From NCBI GenBank assembly GCA_030425205.1, contig JAUIAP010000024.1, positions 1-64,000 on the forward strand: DNA of 64,000 nt. The letters are read 5' to 3'. Shown piece by piece: positions 63,907 to 64,000 of the stretch. A program made the position numbers and the translations under genes. Numbering within the stretch: position 1 is the stretch's first letter; every line of letters begins with the position of its first letter. Source of the DNA: Anaerolineae bacterium. GTDB lineage: Bacteria; Chloroflexota; Anaerolineae; Promineifilales; Promineifilaceae. The notes beneath the pieces are model-generated. The model made no database searches and was not told the DNA's origin. It was given only the letters and a program-made list of their open reading frames with translations.

Positions 63907-64000
63907 ATGCTAACCAAAACCACGATTCGCAAAGAAACAGCAGACGAAAAACGCGCCCGTGCAGATGCCTTGCATAAATTGACTACCGCTACTCGCAATC
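63907..64000 (+). CDS. Start of a gene running off the window end
   Basis: An ATG at 63907 opens 31 codons with no stop before the end of the window. The sequence is basic and helical (RKETADEKRARADALHKL). No ribosome site is obvious. It is too short to identify. Confidence 0.4.
   Translation, partial: MLTKTTIRKETADEKRARADALHKLTTATRN

Overview
The window looks like bacterial chromosomal DNA of moderately high GC, most plausibly from a Chloroflexota (Anaerolineae-type) bacterium. This is an inference from gene style: lipoproteins with Thr/Pro-rich linkers, a BTAD–NB-ARC–TPR regulator, a 'choice-of-anchor Q' beta-helix protein, and very large surface proteins built from YWTD propellers, pre-peptidase C-terminal domains and thrombospondin type 3 repeats. 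I see no rRNA, tRNA or CRISPR array. A dispersed 8-bp palindrome, TCGGCCGA, occurs a little over 50 times by my hand count, against 1–2 expected from base composition. It lies almost entirely inside genes, in all three reading frames.

Left part (1–17.7 kb). A partial IS3-type transposase is followed by two envelope-type proteins, a second lipoprotein on the minus strand, a BrnT/BrnA toxin–antitoxin pair, a P1-family (DmpA-like) peptidase, an ECF sigma factor with an overlapping membrane partner, a minus-strand membrane protein and a decayed beta-helix fragment. Next comes a peptide-type ABC importer with a binding lipoprotein and two permeases but no ATPase gene. It runs convergently into a large BTAD/NB-ARC/TPR regulator on the minus strand.

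Middle part (17.8–45.2 kb). A 66-codon gene overlaps by ATGA the start of a 6216-codon giant, membrane-anchored, multidomain protein. Three propeller-plus-PPC modules in it look like internal duplications. A beta-helix protein with a C-terminal anchor follows. A graveyard of fragments comes next (PD40/TolB-like, Rhs-like), with a small membrane protein and an AlbA_2/Schlafen-like protein. The part ends with a 1446-residue secreted, C-terminally anchored putative zinc metalloprotease carrying YWTD-like and IPT/TIG repeats.

Right part (45.2–64 kb). This is a compact, one-directional cluster typical of an integrated plasmid or ICE. At its core is a divergent PRTRC (ParB-Related, ThiF-Related Cassette) system: a ParB-like protein, a ubiquitin-like protein with a long C-terminal extension, a probable PRTRC F protein, an E2-like protein, a PP-loop PAPS-reductase-type enzyme, a JAMM peptidase and a ThiF/E1-like enzyme. 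Most neighbours overlap by a few bases. Unusual companions follow: several unknown small proteins, a 699-residue protein ending in a domain I recall from plasmid-borne proteins, a duplicated small gene of which one copy carries an in-frame amber codon where its sister has Trp, and a 1210-residue DNA methyltransferase–SNF2-type helicase fusion. Three sub-operons begin directly after hairpin-plus-T-run terminators, and two of those leaders share an identical 16-nt element, so transcription attenuation is plausible. Small extragenic hairpins separate several of the blocks.
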